Under the pieces are notes generated by a model. The model was not told the origin of the DNA, searched no databases, and worked only from the letters and a program-made list of their open reading frames with translations. From positions 1-64,000 of the forward strand of contig SUZW01000009.1 in assembly GCA_015059685.1 (NCBI GenBank): a DNA stretch of 64,000 nt, in the 5' to 3' direction. The DNA comes from Rikenellaceae bacterium (lineage in GTDB: Bacteria; Bacteroidota; Bacteroidia; Bacteroidales; Rikenellaceae). The position numbers and the translations under genes were made by a program. Shown here one piece after another: positions 19,277-28,751 of this stretch (positions within the stretch are counted from its first letter, which is position 1; every line of letters begins with the position of its first letter).

Positions 19277-20625
19277 GCAGTCACGCAGGTAAGGCCAAGA
19301 AGTTCTTGATGAACGAGGCCCGTTCGGTATGGCACGACAAGGCGCTCTTTGCCGTGCGAGAGAAACGAGATAGGCAGGCCTACTCCCTGCCCGAGTGGGA
19401 GGAGTTGCGCAATACAGCGTCGGCCATAAAGGAGCATACGCTGTCGCATCTTGCAGAGTATCTGGAGGAGTTCGAGCGCAAGGCTACGCAGAATGGCATA
19501 AAGATACATTGGGCGGAGTCGGGCGACGATATGAATAAGATTGTGGGCGACATCATCGCCGAGAAGGGTGCAAAGCATCTGGTCAAGAGCAAGTCTATGT
19601 TGGCCGAGGAGTGTGGCCTGGCACCATACCTCGAGGAGCGAGGCGTGGAGGTCGTCGAGAGCGACCTTGGTGAGCGCATTGTGCAGCTGATGCACTGCGC
19701 ACCGAGCCATATCGTCTTGCCGGCGATACACATCAAGCGTGAGGAGGTTGGCGAGTTGTTCGAGCGTGAGCTTGGCACCGAGCAGGGTAACTCCGACCCA
19801 ACATACCTTACACACGAGGCGCGCAAGCACTTGCGTGAGAAGTTTATGCAGGCCGATGTTGCGATGACGGGTGTGAATTTCGCCATTGCCGAGGAGGGAG
19901 CCTTTGCCGTATGTACCAACGAGGGAAATGCCGATATGGGTACTTCGCATGCTCCGCTGCATATCGCAATTATGGGTCTGGAGAAGGTTATACCTAACTT
20001 GGCATCACTCGGAGTCTTTACTCGTCTGTTGGCACGCTCGGCTACGGGACAACCTATCACGACCTACACCTCGATATACCGCAAACCCGAGGAGGGCAAG
20101 GAGCTGCACCTCGTCATTGTCGATAATGGCCGTACCGAGTCGTTGGCAAACGAGGCACACCGCAATATGTTGAAGTGTATGCGTTGCGGTGCTTGTATGA
20201 ATACTTGCCCTGTATATCGTCGTTCGGGTGGCTACTCATACTCCTACTTTATCCCGGGACCACTCGGCATAAATCTCGGAATGTTACGCTCGCCAAAGCT
20301 CTATGCCGGCAATATGTCGGGTTGTTCGTTGTGCTACTCCTGTTCGGGAGTCTGCCCTGCGAAGGTCGATTTGGCGGAGCAGATATACGCTTGGCGACAG
20401 CAGATGAACAGCCTTGGTGTTGCAGCACCAAGCAAGAAGCTGATTGTCAAGGCGATGAATATGATTATGCGTAGCGGTTGGGTATTCGATACAGCTATAA
20501 GCTGCGCACCATATCTGCCACGCTTCACCTACAATAACGGGCTTAATCCGTGGTACGGAGGGCGTGAGATGCCGCACTTTGCGAAGCGTAGTTTTAAGGT
20601 CGTATGGCGTAAAATGGAGAAGTAA
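19273..20625 (+). CDS. lutB: lactate utilisation Fe-S protein, LutB-like
   Basis: LUD domain plus MRCGACMNTCPVYR and CSLCYSCSGVCPAKVDL ferredoxin motifs. Confidence 0.93.
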   Translation: MSSHAGKAKKFLMNEARSVWHDKALFAVREKRDRQAYSLPEWEELRNTASAIKEHTLSHLAEYLEEFERKATQNGIKIHWAESGDDMNKIVGDIIAEKGAKHLVKSKSMLAEECGLAPYLEERGVEVVESDLGERIVQLMHCAPSHIVLPAIHIKREEVGELFERELGTEQGNSDPTYLTHEARKHLREKFMQADVAMTGVNFAIAEEGAFAVCTNEGNADMGTSHAPLHIAIMGLEKVIPNLASLGVFTRLLARSATGQPITTYTSIYRKPEEGKELHLVIVDNGRTESLANEAHRNMLKCMRCGACMNTCPVYRRSGGYSYSYFIPGPLGINLGMLRSPKLYAGNMSGCSLCYSCSGVCPAKVDLAEQIYAWRQQMNSLGVAAPSKKLIVKAMNMIMRSGWVFDTAISCAPYLPRFTYNNGLNPWYGGREMPHFAKRSFKVVWRKMEK

Positions 20626-20627
20626 CA

Positions 20628-21095
20628 ATGGGAGCAAGAGAGAATATACTGCGACGCATTGCCGATGCGGCAATGCCGAAGAGGGAGATGCCCGATGTTG
20701 GGGCTATCGCAAAGATTGCCTTCGAGGAGCGTGTGGCGAAGTTTGCCGAGATGGTGCAGTCGGTGGGTGGCGAGGTCAAGTATGTCGATGCGTCGGCTAT
20801 CGAGAGCCTTCCGCAACCGTGCCACCACAGCAAGTTAGCCGTAGCCGAGAATGGTGCGGTGTGGCTACCTTGTAAGGGCGACAGACGAGAGCTCTTTGCC
20901 TGCGAACATCTGCGTGTGGCGGTCAATGCTGCGGATGTGGTTGATACTATGCACGATGCCGTGGCACGAGTATCGCTCGAGGGCTACGAGTTCGGCGTTT
21001 TTGTGTCGGGACCTTCAAAGACAGCAGATATAGAGCAGGCGTTGGTCTTGGGCGCACACGGAGCAATGAAGGCGACAATATACATCTACAAATAA
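20628..21095 (+). CDS. lutC: LUD-domain protein, LutC-like (short)
   Basis: Directly follows lutB; C-terminal VSGPSKTADIEQALVLGAHGAMKATIYI. Confidence 0.85.
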   Translation: MGARENILRRIADAAMPKREMPDVGAIAKIAFEERVAKFAEMVQSVGGEVKYVDASAIESLPQPCHHSKLAVAENGAVWLPCKGDRRELFACEHLRVAVNAADVVDTMHDAVARVSLEGYEFGVFVSGPSKTADIEQALVLGAHGAMKATIYIYK

Positions 21096-21103
21096 AACGC
21101 ACT

Positions 21104-22270
21104 ATGAGAAAACTACTTACCTGTATAGCTCTTGTGTGCGGTATCTACTCTGCACAGGCTATAAAGATTATCCACGGCCCATATCTGCAGGCCGTTACCG
21201 ACACCGAGGCCACGGTTGTGTGGGTTACCGATACCAATGCTCTGTCGTGGGTTGAGGTGGCACCCGATGATGGCACCCACTTCTACTACAAGGAACGCCC
21301 AAAATTCTACCAAACACGCTTCGGTAAGCGTACTATAGGCACACTGCACGAGGTACGAATTACGGGTCTGGAGCCGGGCAAGCAATACCGCTACGCCGTA
21401 GCTTCGAAGGAGGTGCTTGCGCAGAAGGGACCACGCATCCACTATGGCAATGTCGCATCCACAAATGTCTATCGCAAGGGCGCACACACTATCCCTACGC
21501 TCAACCCTGCGAAGGAGGAGATAGAGTTTGTGGTGATGAATGATGTCCACTCCAAGATAGATAAGATGGAGGCGTACCTCACACACTGCTTCCAAAAGGA
21601 GAAGACCGATATGGTATTCTTCAATGGCGATATGGTTAGCGATATTCCCAACGAGCAGGTGCTCTTTGATGGCTTCTTGGATACGGCTGTGAAGCACTTT
21701 GCAAGCAATACACCATTCTACTATGTGCGTGGTAACCACGAAACCCGTGGCAAGGGAGCTTTGAAATTTATGTCATATTTCCCAACTCCGACTGCCAAGC
21801 CATACTATACGATAAACCATGGCAATACCTTCTTTATCGTGCTCGATGGTGGCGAGGATAAACCCGATAGCAATATCGAGTACTACGAAACGGCAGCTTA
21901 CGACTCCTATCGCAAGGAGGAGGCCGAGTGGCTGAAGGAGGTTGTCGAGAGCGAGGCGTGCCGCAATGCCAAATATCGTGTTGTGCTGCTCCATATGCCG
22001 ACTATTAAAGGCAGCAAGTTGTGGCACGGAGCAAGACACGCAACCGAGTGCTTCATCCCTATCTTAAACAAGGCCAATATTACGGTTATGTTGTGTGGCC
22101 ATACCCACAAATACTCCTTCCATAACACGCCAGAGACTACCGAGGCAGCTTTTCCTATTCTTGTGAATAGCAATAGTGCAGTTTTGAAGGCAAATGTCAC
22201 GAGCAGCTGCATCAAGATAGATGTTGTAGATTTGGAGGGGAAGGTGGTTAAATCCCACTTGTTCAAGTAA
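21104..22270 (+). CDS. secreted metallophosphoesterase with N-terminal purple-acid-phosphatase-type Fn3 domain
   Basis: Signal peptide; VVMNDVHSK, FNGDMVSD, YVRGNHETRG, MLCGHTHKY metallophosphatase motifs. Confidence 0.9.
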   Translation: MRKLLTCIALVCGIYSAQAIKIIHGPYLQAVTDTEATVVWVTDTNALSWVEVAPDDGTHFYYKERPKFYQTRFGKRTIGTLHEVRITGLEPGKQYRYAVASKEVLAQKGPRIHYGNVASTNVYRKGAHTIPTLNPAKEEIEFVVMNDVHSKIDKMEAYLTHCFQKEKTDMVFFNGDMVSDIPNEQVLFDGFLDTAVKHFASNTPFYYVRGNHETRGKGALKFMSYFPTPTAKPYYTINHGNTFFIVLDGGEDKPDSNIEYYETAAYDSYRKEEAEWLKEVVESEACRNAKYRVVLLHMPTIKGSKLWHGARHATECFIPILNKANITVMLCGHTHKYSFHNTPETTEAAFPILVNSNSAVLKANVTSSCIKIDVVDLEGKVVKSHLFK

Positions 22271-22415
22271 AAATCGTTCTGAAAATCGTTCTGACGAGTT
22301 CTTTTTGCACGAGCCTGCGGAGAGCGAAATGCTCACATACCTCAAAGTATGCTCCGCTTTCGCTCCCTGGCCTCGCACAAAAATAATCTCGTCATTGACG
22401 ATTTTTTTTGCAGGA
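22270..22415. repeat. large palindromic intergenic repeat copy
   Basis: TTTTTGCACGAG...GCGGAGAGCGAAATGCTCACATAC ctcaaa GTATGCTCCGCTTTCGCT...CTCGCACAAAAA. Confidence 0.75.
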
Positions 22416-22432
22416 ATTGTTCTGCTCCTCAT

Positions 22433-22468
22433 AACAAGATGGGTATCGTTTTCGATACCCATCTTGTT
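22433..22468. terminator. perfect 16-bp inverted repeat with TTTT loop
   Basis: AACAAGATGGGTATCG tttt CGATACCCATCTTGTT. Confidence 0.5.
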
Positions 22469-22484
22469 GGTTGTTAGCTGTTTT

Positions 22485-22646
22485 TGTTGTGGGAACTCTC
22501 GAGGTGGTTGGTGGCGCAAGTAAAATAAGGGTTAGTAAGGGCTAGTAACGGCTAGTAAAGAAGGCGCTATACCCTTACTGGCCCTTAATAGCCCTTACTG
22601 GCCGTTACTGACCGTTATCAGATTGCGCCAACTCTCCACTCTCAAC
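22485..22646 (+). repeat. modular intergenic repeat copy B (decamer interior)
   Basis: GTTGTGGGAACTCTCGAGGTGGTTGGTGGCGCAAG + (GGCTAGTAAC)-type decamers + ATTGCGCCAACTCTC. Confidence 0.85.
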
Positions 22647-22691
22647 AAAACAGAGGGACACTTCCGAAAAGGAAAGTGTCCCTCTGTTTTA
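22647..22691. terminator. bidirectional terminator
   Basis: AAAACAGAGGGACACTTCC gaaa AGGAAAGTGTCCCTCTGTTTT. Confidence 0.8.
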
Positions 22692-22705
22692 TTGGTCTCG
22701 AGTCT

Positions 22706-23905
22706 TTAATCTTGCAGTCTAATAGTGATATTTTTATTATCCTCACACCACATATTGCCAATACGCAAGAGAGGTTCGCTTGACACGCCTCCCTTTGCAA
22801 TGAAGCGAATAGTCACCGTGCCGAATGGGTGTAGGTGGTATGTAGTACCACCGAGGTGTAGAGTGTATCGTATCGACGAGAGGTTTGTAACCATATAGGT
22901 ACAATTACCCTGACTATCTTTCGAGAGAAACTTCGAGCGAGTCGAGGCGGTGAAGAGTGCGCCCAGCAGCTCCTTGGTGCCGATGATATTTCCTGCACAG
23001 TAGCCGAGTGTGCGACGAGCCTCCAAGGCCTCACGAATAGCCTCGGCGGTATTCTCCTTCGCCAGAATAAAGGTCATGGTACGATATACGCCCAAGCCTC
23101 TCAACTCGTCCATAGTAGGGTGGTGGGTATCGGTAGCGGCAACCATATAGAAGTTGCGCTCGATAGCACGACGCACGGTAGGAGGGTAGAACGAGAAGGC
23201 ATTTGCCACCTCGATACCGTCAATCAACCCTGCATCGTAGGCCTTCTGCTCGAACTCGGTGATGTCGCAAGTTGTGCGCTTGTAACCCGGGTGGTTGTGC
23301 GTGATAAGGGCACCCTGCGCACGAGCCTTGCGGAGCGACTTCAACGGATCGGGGTCGTAGATTTTGTTGTTATCCTTGGTAAAGAGGGCGCAGTAGTGGC
23401 CGATATCTGTGGCGTGGCGTGTAATCTCGATACCCGGGATAAGGAGCATATTGTCGTATTGGCTCATAGCCTTCTTGGCCAACTCGACCGAGAGGTTGAG
23501 GTCGGCAAGGATGCCCCTCTTGTCGGCTGGCTCCACGATAACATTGGTATTTACCCCCTTGTGCGGTTTTTTGTTGGCATTGTAGTTCTTGGTGAACTTG
23601 AGAAAGTGGTTCTCCCACGGACGGTACTCCAAGTGCTCGGTTATGGCCAAGATATCCAAACCATCCAACCACGCCTCTCGTACTCGCTCCGCTGGTGTCA
23701 CATGACCATCAGAGAATATGGTGTGGACATGCAGGTCGGCCTTGTAGATGTTGTAGCCATTGACCTGTGGCAGAACAATCTCGGTACGATGCAGAGGGTG
23801 GCGAATGCCTGCCATTTCCCTCACCTCTGGAACTTTGGACTGCGCCACACTCGACGATATGCCGAGTGTTGCACACAATACGAGAAGCAAGATAATTCGT
23901 TTCAT
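22706..23905 (-). CDS. secreted PHP-domain phosphoesterase, copy 1 (Sb-PDE-family-like)
   Basis: Signal peptide; KADLHVHTIFSDG..TPAERVREAW, AITEHLE, HNHPG, TDTHHP PHP metal-binding motifs. Confidence 0.9.
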   Translation of the reverse strand: MKRIILLLVLCATLGISSSVAQSKVPEVREMAGIRHPLHRTEIVLPQVNGYNIYKADLHVHTIFSDGHVTPAERVREAWLDGLDILAITEHLEYRPWENHFLKFTKNYNANKKPHKGVNTNVIVEPADKRGILADLNLSVELAKKAMSQYDNMLLIPGIEITRHATDIGHYCALFTKDNNKIYDPDPLKSLRKARAQGALITHNHPGYKRTTCDITEFEQKAYDAGLIDGIEVANAFSFYPPTVRRAIERNFYMVAATDTHHPTMDELRGLGVYRTMTFILAKENTAEAIREALEARRTLGYCAGNIIGTKELLGALFTASTRSKFLSKDSQGNCTYMVTNLSSIRYTLHLGGTTYHLHPFGTVTIRFIAKGGVSSEPLLRIGNMWCEDNKNITIRLQD

Positions 23906-23914
23906 AGGTCTCTA

Positions 23915-25093
23915 TTAGTAGTTAAGTTTTATCTCGAGGTTTTTACGCTCTGTGTGTATCATATTTGTCACAACAATCGGTATCTCGCCCTTATCTACCG
24001 AGATTGTCACCGCACCCAAAGCAGGTATGGTGTATGGGCGGTATCCACAGGTGATGTGATACTCGATTGAGGAGTTGTTGCGAAGAGAGAAGGTAACCTT
24101 GCCCTTCTCCTTGTTCTCGTGTACCTTCTCTGCCTTTACCGAGGCGTGGAATAGGTCGGAGAGCAACCTCTCCTCGCCAATGACATAGCCTGCCGAGTAA
24201 CAGAGTGTGCGACGAGCCTTCAAAGCCTCACGAATACCCTTCTCGCTCTTCTCCTTGGCGAAGATAAGAGTCATATTGCGGAATATGCCAAGGGAGCTAA
24301 ACTGCTCACTGGTAGGCTTGTGGGTGTCAGTGGCCGATACCATGTAGAACTTACGCTCGATAGCACGACGCACGATTTTCGGATAGAAGGCATTGCCATT
24401 TACAACCTCGATACCATCGATCAACCCCTCGTCGTATGCTTTCTGCTCGAACTCGGTAATATCGACCGATGTGCGTTCCCAACCCGGGTGGTTGTGGGTG
24501 ATGAGTGCGCCCTGTGCGTGAGCATTACGAAGTGCCTGCAAATCGTCACGGTCGTAGATAGTGTTGTTGTCCTTGGTGAAGAGGGCGCAGTAGTGGCCAA
24601 TCTTCACGGGCTCACGCGATATCTCCGTACCACGGATAAGGAAGAGGTCGGGATATAATTTGACCTGCGACTTTGCCAAGTTGTACGAGAAGTTCAAATC
24701 GGCAATGATGCCTCGCTCGTCAGCCGGCACACCACGAGAACAACGGGTGTTGATAGGCTCAAAGCCCTTATTGTCCGGCGAGTAGTTTTTCAGAAATTTA
24801 AGCATTGAGCGCTCCTGACGACGAGTCTCGATATGGTCGGTGATGGCCAAGATGTCGAGTCCGTCGTGCCACGCCTCACGCACACGCTCCTCGGGCGTAA
24901 CCTCACCATCGGAGTAGATTGTATGCACATGCAGGTCGGCTTTGTAGCAGTTGTAACCATTAACCTGCGGAATGATAATCTCGGTACGACCGACCTGTTT
25001 CTCGAAAAGTCGTTCGGTATCGGGGTTATACTTCGCTACGCTCGATGCGATGCCGAGAGCGACCAATATAAGCGTTACTATGTATCGTTTCAT
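23915..25093 (-). CDS. secreted PHP-domain phosphoesterase, copy 2
   Basis: Same architecture (LHVHTIYSDG, AITDHIE, HNHPG, TDTHKP); start chosen at MKRYIVTLILVALG (ORF extends to 25132). Confidence 0.9.
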   Translation of the reverse strand: MKRYIVTLILVALGIASSVAKYNPDTERLFEKQVGRTEIIIPQVNGYNCYKADLHVHTIYSDGEVTPEERVREAWHDGLDILAITDHIETRRQERSMLKFLKNYSPDNKGFEPINTRCSRGVPADERGIIADLNFSYNLAKSQVKLYPDLFLIRGTEISREPVKIGHYCALFTKDNNTIYDRDDLQALRNAHAQGALITHNHPGWERTSVDITEFEQKAYDEGLIDGIEVVNGNAFYPKIVRRAIERKFYMVSATDTHKPTSEQFSSLGIFRNMTLIFAKEKSEKGIREALKARRTLCYSAGYVIGEERLLSDLFHASVKAEKVHENKEKGKVTFSLRNNSSIEYHITCGYRPYTIPALGAVTISVDKGEIPIVVTNMIHTERKNLEIKLNY

Positions 25094-25107
25094 TGTGATA
25101 GGAATTT

Positions 25108-26292
25108 TTATTTCGAAACCTTTAGAGTCCAAGTAGGGCGTTTGTCATCCGGCAACCAAAGGTTGTCGATGCGGTAGCGTGGGTCTTGCCACTCGCCACT
25201 CTTGCTCCTCTTGACCGTAACACGAATACTCTCCATACCCTTCAACTCACGCACGATTTGACCCTTGCGGAGGATGAATGGGAAGGAGGTGTTGTTGGTG
25301 ATGACAAAGGTACGAGCACCAGCCTTCTTGTCTTCGAACTGCAAACGGCAGGTTACCGAAGCATCGAAGAATGGTCGTAGCCACTGCTCCTCGCCCATGA
25401 TGTTGCCACCGCAATATACGAGTGTGCGACGCTTCAGGAGCGCATCTTTGATAGCCTTCTCGGTGTTCTCCTTGGCAAGGATAAGTGTCATTGTGCGGAA
25501 TATCCCCAAGCTCTTGAATACGGCCGATACTGGGTGGTGGGTATCGGTTGCTCCAACCATATAGAGGTCGTTGTCAACGGCACGACGCATAATTGGCGGA
25601 TAGAAGGTGTTGCCATTTACAATCTCGATACCGTCGAATAGACCTTGTGCCATAGCCGTAGCCTCAAACTCGGTCATCACACACTTGTCGCGCCTGATTA
25701 CGGGGTGGTTGTGTGTGATAAGGGCACCCTGCGCACGGGCGTTGCGGATGCACTGATAAGGGTCCTTGTCGAATACCGCCTCGATATCCTTCACGAAGAG
25801 AGCATTGTAGTCACTACCCGTCGATTGTGTGCGGCTGATCTCGGTGCCGTGGATGTAGAGTAGGTCGGGGTACTTTGCCGCCTCCTTGTCTGCCTCCTCG
25901 AATACGGCATTGAAATCGACCATCACACGACCACACTTTCCTGCGTGGGAGTATGGGTAAGGCTGCTCGTCGGGGTTGTACTTGCGGAGAGCCTTGAGCA
26001 TATACTTCTCGTAGCGACGAGCACCGAGGTGGTCGGTTATGGCTATAATATCCAAACCGTCGTACCACGCCTCACGAATACGCTCACGAGGCGTTACATC
26101 TCCATCCGAGTAGATTGTGTGCACATGCAGGTCGGCCTTGTAGCAGTTGAATCCCTTAACCTTTGGGGTTATAATCTCGGTACGGTCCTGCCCGAGCGTG
26201 AAGAAGCGGCGACGCACCACCTCCTTCTTCTGCGCCAAAGCATCGGAACTACCAAATGCCAAGAGTACAAGTATAATAAGTAATTTTTTCAT
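25108..26292 (-). CDS. secreted PHP-domain phosphoesterase, copy 3
   Basis: LHVHTIYSDG, AITDHLG, HNHPV, TDTHHP; signal peptide. Confidence 0.9.
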   Translation of the reverse strand: MKKLLIILVLLAFGSSDALAQKKEVVRRRFFTLGQDRTEIITPKVKGFNCYKADLHVHTIYSDGDVTPRERIREAWYDGLDIIAITDHLGARRYEKYMLKALRKYNPDEQPYPYSHAGKCGRVMVDFNAVFEEADKEAAKYPDLLYIHGTEISRTQSTGSDYNALFVKDIEAVFDKDPYQCIRNARAQGALITHNHPVIRRDKCVMTEFEATAMAQGLFDGIEIVNGNTFYPPIMRRAVDNDLYMVGATDTHHPVSAVFKSLGIFRTMTLILAKENTEKAIKDALLKRRTLVYCGGNIMGEEQWLRPFFDASVTCRLQFEDKKAGARTFVITNNTSFPFILRKGQIVRELKGMESIRVTVKRSKSGEWQDPRYRIDNLWLPDDKRPTWTLKVSK

Positions 26293-26309
26293 AGTGTGTT
26301 TTGTTTTTT

Positions 26310-27518
26310 TTATTTGTCGAGCGATAGCTCTATCGTAGGGTGCTTGTAATCAGCAATCCACATATTCTCTGCACGCAACTTTGGCAATCTGTATTTGCCG
26401 GTCTCTTTGTCTTTTCCGAAATCTACGAATGTGGTCTTGAATGGCTCCAACTCGTAGGTTATGCGGCCTCGACGCAGACGATATGTTATCGACGACATAT
26501 TTGTGAGAGCATATTTGCGTGTTCCCTTCTTCTCGTTCTCGCTCACCATACGGCAATCTACGGCAGCGTTCAAAAACTCCGCAAGCCACTTCTCCTCACC
26601 GATAAGGTCGCCACCAGAGTAGGCTATGGTGCGACGCTTCAAGATAGCATCCTTTACCGCCTTCTCGGTGCACTCCTTTGCCAGGACGATGGTCATCGTA
26701 CGGAATGTGCCGATAGTGGAGTACTTGTGGTTGATAAGGCCGTGGGTGTCGGTGTTGCCAAACATAGTGAGTTTGTTATCCACGCAACGACGCACCATAT
26801 ATGGGTAGAAACGGATGCCGTTTGCTACCTCCACACCATCTATAAGTCCCGAACTATAGACATCTGCATGCCACTCGTTCTCATACTTATCGACATTGCC
26901 CGGGTGGTTGTGGATGATGATGCCGCCCTGCTTCTTGACATTGAGGAATGCCTCTTTGAGCTCGAAGGCGTAGAGCGAGTTGAGGTCCTCGACAAAGAGG
27001 GTGTTGTAGTGTCCGAGCTTCTCGTTATTGCGGGCCATCTCGCAACCCTTGATGAGCAAAAGGTTGTATCCCTTGCGCTGGTTGTGCTTTACAGCCTCCT
27101 CGTGGATGGCGTTGAAATCGACCTTCAGACCGGGGTCTATGCCACTCTTTGGCATCTTCGTCGAACCAGGTACGAGATAACGGGTTGGCTTACCACTCTT
27201 GTTGTAGGGTGCCGAAACCTTCAAGAAACGCTTTACACCACTGTGGCTCTCGAGGTGGTCGGTGATAGCGATAATATCCAAACCGTCGTACCACGCTTCA
27301 TCTACTCGACCCGCAGGTGTTACCACACCATCGGAATAGGAGGTGTGAATATGAAAGTCCGCCTTGTAGCAGTTGAAGCCTTTGACCGTAGGCAGAATAA
27401 TCTCTGTACGACGAACAGAACTCTCCGGACAGGTTAGATGTACAATCGGAGCCTTCTTCTGTGCCTCGGCACCTGCCACGCAGAGCAGAGCCGATAATAG
27501 CAAAAGTATTCGTTTCAT
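26310..27518 (-). CDS. secreted PHP-domain phosphoesterase, copy 4
   Basis: FHIHTSYSDG, AITDHLE, HNHPG, TDTHGL; signal peptide. Confidence 0.9.
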   Translation of the reverse strand: MKRILLLLSALLCVAGAEAQKKAPIVHLTCPESSVRRTEIILPTVKGFNCYKADFHIHTSYSDGVVTPAGRVDEAWYDGLDIIAITDHLESHSGVKRFLKVSAPYNKSGKPTRYLVPGSTKMPKSGIDPGLKVDFNAIHEEAVKHNQRKGYNLLLIKGCEMARNNEKLGHYNTLFVEDLNSLYAFELKEAFLNVKKQGGIIIHNHPGNVDKYENEWHADVYSSGLIDGVEVANGIRFYPYMVRRCVDNKLTMFGNTDTHGLINHKYSTIGTFRTMTIVLAKECTEKAVKDAILKRRTIAYSGGDLIGEEKWLAEFLNAAVDCRMVSENEKKGTRKYALTNMSSITYRLRRGRITYELEPFKTTFVDFGKDKETGKYRLPKLRAENMWIADYKHPTIELSLDK

Positions 27519-27526
27519 AATATTCG

Positions 27527-28723
27527 TTATTTGTCAATTTCGAGGGTAATGGTTGGGTGCTGGTAGTCGATGTGCCACATATTATCTACCGTGAATGTAG
27601 GAGCAAGATACTTGCCTGTCTCCTTATCCTTGCCGAGGGTAACGGTTACGGCCTGGAATGGCTCCAACTCGTGAACAAACTTACCACCGTTGTTCAAACG
27701 ATATGTCAAAGATGTGGTGTTTGTAATCTGAAATCTGCGAGTGCCACTCTTCTCGTCAACTTTGATAAGGCGACAATCTATCGCTGCGTTCAAAAACTCC
27801 GTGAGCCACTTCTCCTCGCCAATCAGGTAACCTGCCGAGTAGGCTATGGTGCGACGCTTCAAAAGGGCATCCTTGATAGCTGCCTCGGTCAGCTCCTTTG
27901 CCAGAATGAAGGTCATAGTACGATATACGCCCAACGGACCATACTTGCGCATAGTCTGGCCGTGAGCATCCGTGCAACCCAACATAAAGAGGTTCTCCTC
28001 GACGCTACGGCGTACGATTGGAGGGTAGAACGACAAGCTGTTAGACACCTCGATACCATCAATCTTGCCCGCATCGTAAAGTGCAGCCTGCTCCTTGCTC
28101 TTTTCGGTTGTGCCACGCACGTATGCAGGGTGGTTGTGAACGACCAAACCACCTTGTTCGTGTACCTTGTCGAATGCTACCGACAGCTCCTTGTCGTAGA
28201 GTGGGTTGATATCCTTCAAGAATAGGCAGTTGAAGTGTCCGAGTATGTGGGCATTTCGAGCCATCTCGCAACCCTTGATAATCAACATCTCGTAGCCCGC
28301 CTTGTCGCGCATCTCAACAGCCTCCTCGTGTATGGCGTTGAAATCGAGCATTGCAGCACCGGCCTTGAATGCCGACATATACTTCGTTGGCTTGCCGTCA
28401 GCGTTGTACGGAGCAGCAACCTTAAAGAACTTCTGAACATTGCGGTAACCCTCGTAGTGGTCGGTGATGGCGATGACATCCAAGCCGTCGAACCAAGCTT
28501 CAGCCACACGACCTGCAGGTGTTATGCGACCATCCGAATACATTGTGTGGATATGGAAATCGCCCTTGTAGATGTTGTAACCCTTGACCTGTGGCAAAAT
28601 AATCTCCGTGCGACGGTTGTAGTCCTCGGCATTTGTTCTAAATACGTGCGGAATGTTCTCCTGTGCAGCGGCTGTTGTGAAACAGAGTCCTGCAAATGCC
28701 AAAATAAGCAGTGATTTTTTCAT
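27527..28723 (-). CDS. secreted PHP-domain phosphoesterase, copy 5
   Basis: FHIHTMYSDG, AITDHYE, HNHPA, TDAHGQ; signal peptide. Confidence 0.9.
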   Translation of the reverse strand: MKKSLLILAFAGLCFTTAAAQENIPHVFRTNAEDYNRRTEIILPQVKGYNIYKGDFHIHTMYSDGRITPAGRVAEAWFDGLDVIAITDHYEGYRNVQKFFKVAAPYNADGKPTKYMSAFKAGAAMLDFNAIHEEAVEMRDKAGYEMLIIKGCEMARNAHILGHFNCLFLKDINPLYDKELSVAFDKVHEQGGLVVHNHPAYVRGTTEKSKEQAALYDAGKIDGIEVSNSLSFYPPIVRRSVEENLFMLGCTDAHGQTMRKYGPLGVYRTMTFILAKELTEAAIKDALLKRRTIAYSAGYLIGEEKWLTEFLNAAIDCRLIKVDEKSGTRRFQITNTTSLTYRLNNGGKFVHELEPFQAVTVTLGKDKETGKYLAPTFTVDNMWHIDYQHPTITLEIDK

Positions 28724-28751
28724 AGTAGTAATTTTTAGTTGTTAGTTATTA

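Noticed and set aside
25108-25132. Overlap between PHP copies 2 and 3
   Set aside because: It disappears when copy 2 starts at the MKRYIV signal peptide (25093).
26340-27437. 365-aa plus-strand ORF antisense to PHP copy 4, and comparable long antisense ORFs (23120-24070, 29043-29915, 49322-50614, 52484-53623, 61963-63033)
   Set aside because: Shadow ORFs opposite strongly coding genes with clear families; no family signature in the antisense translations.
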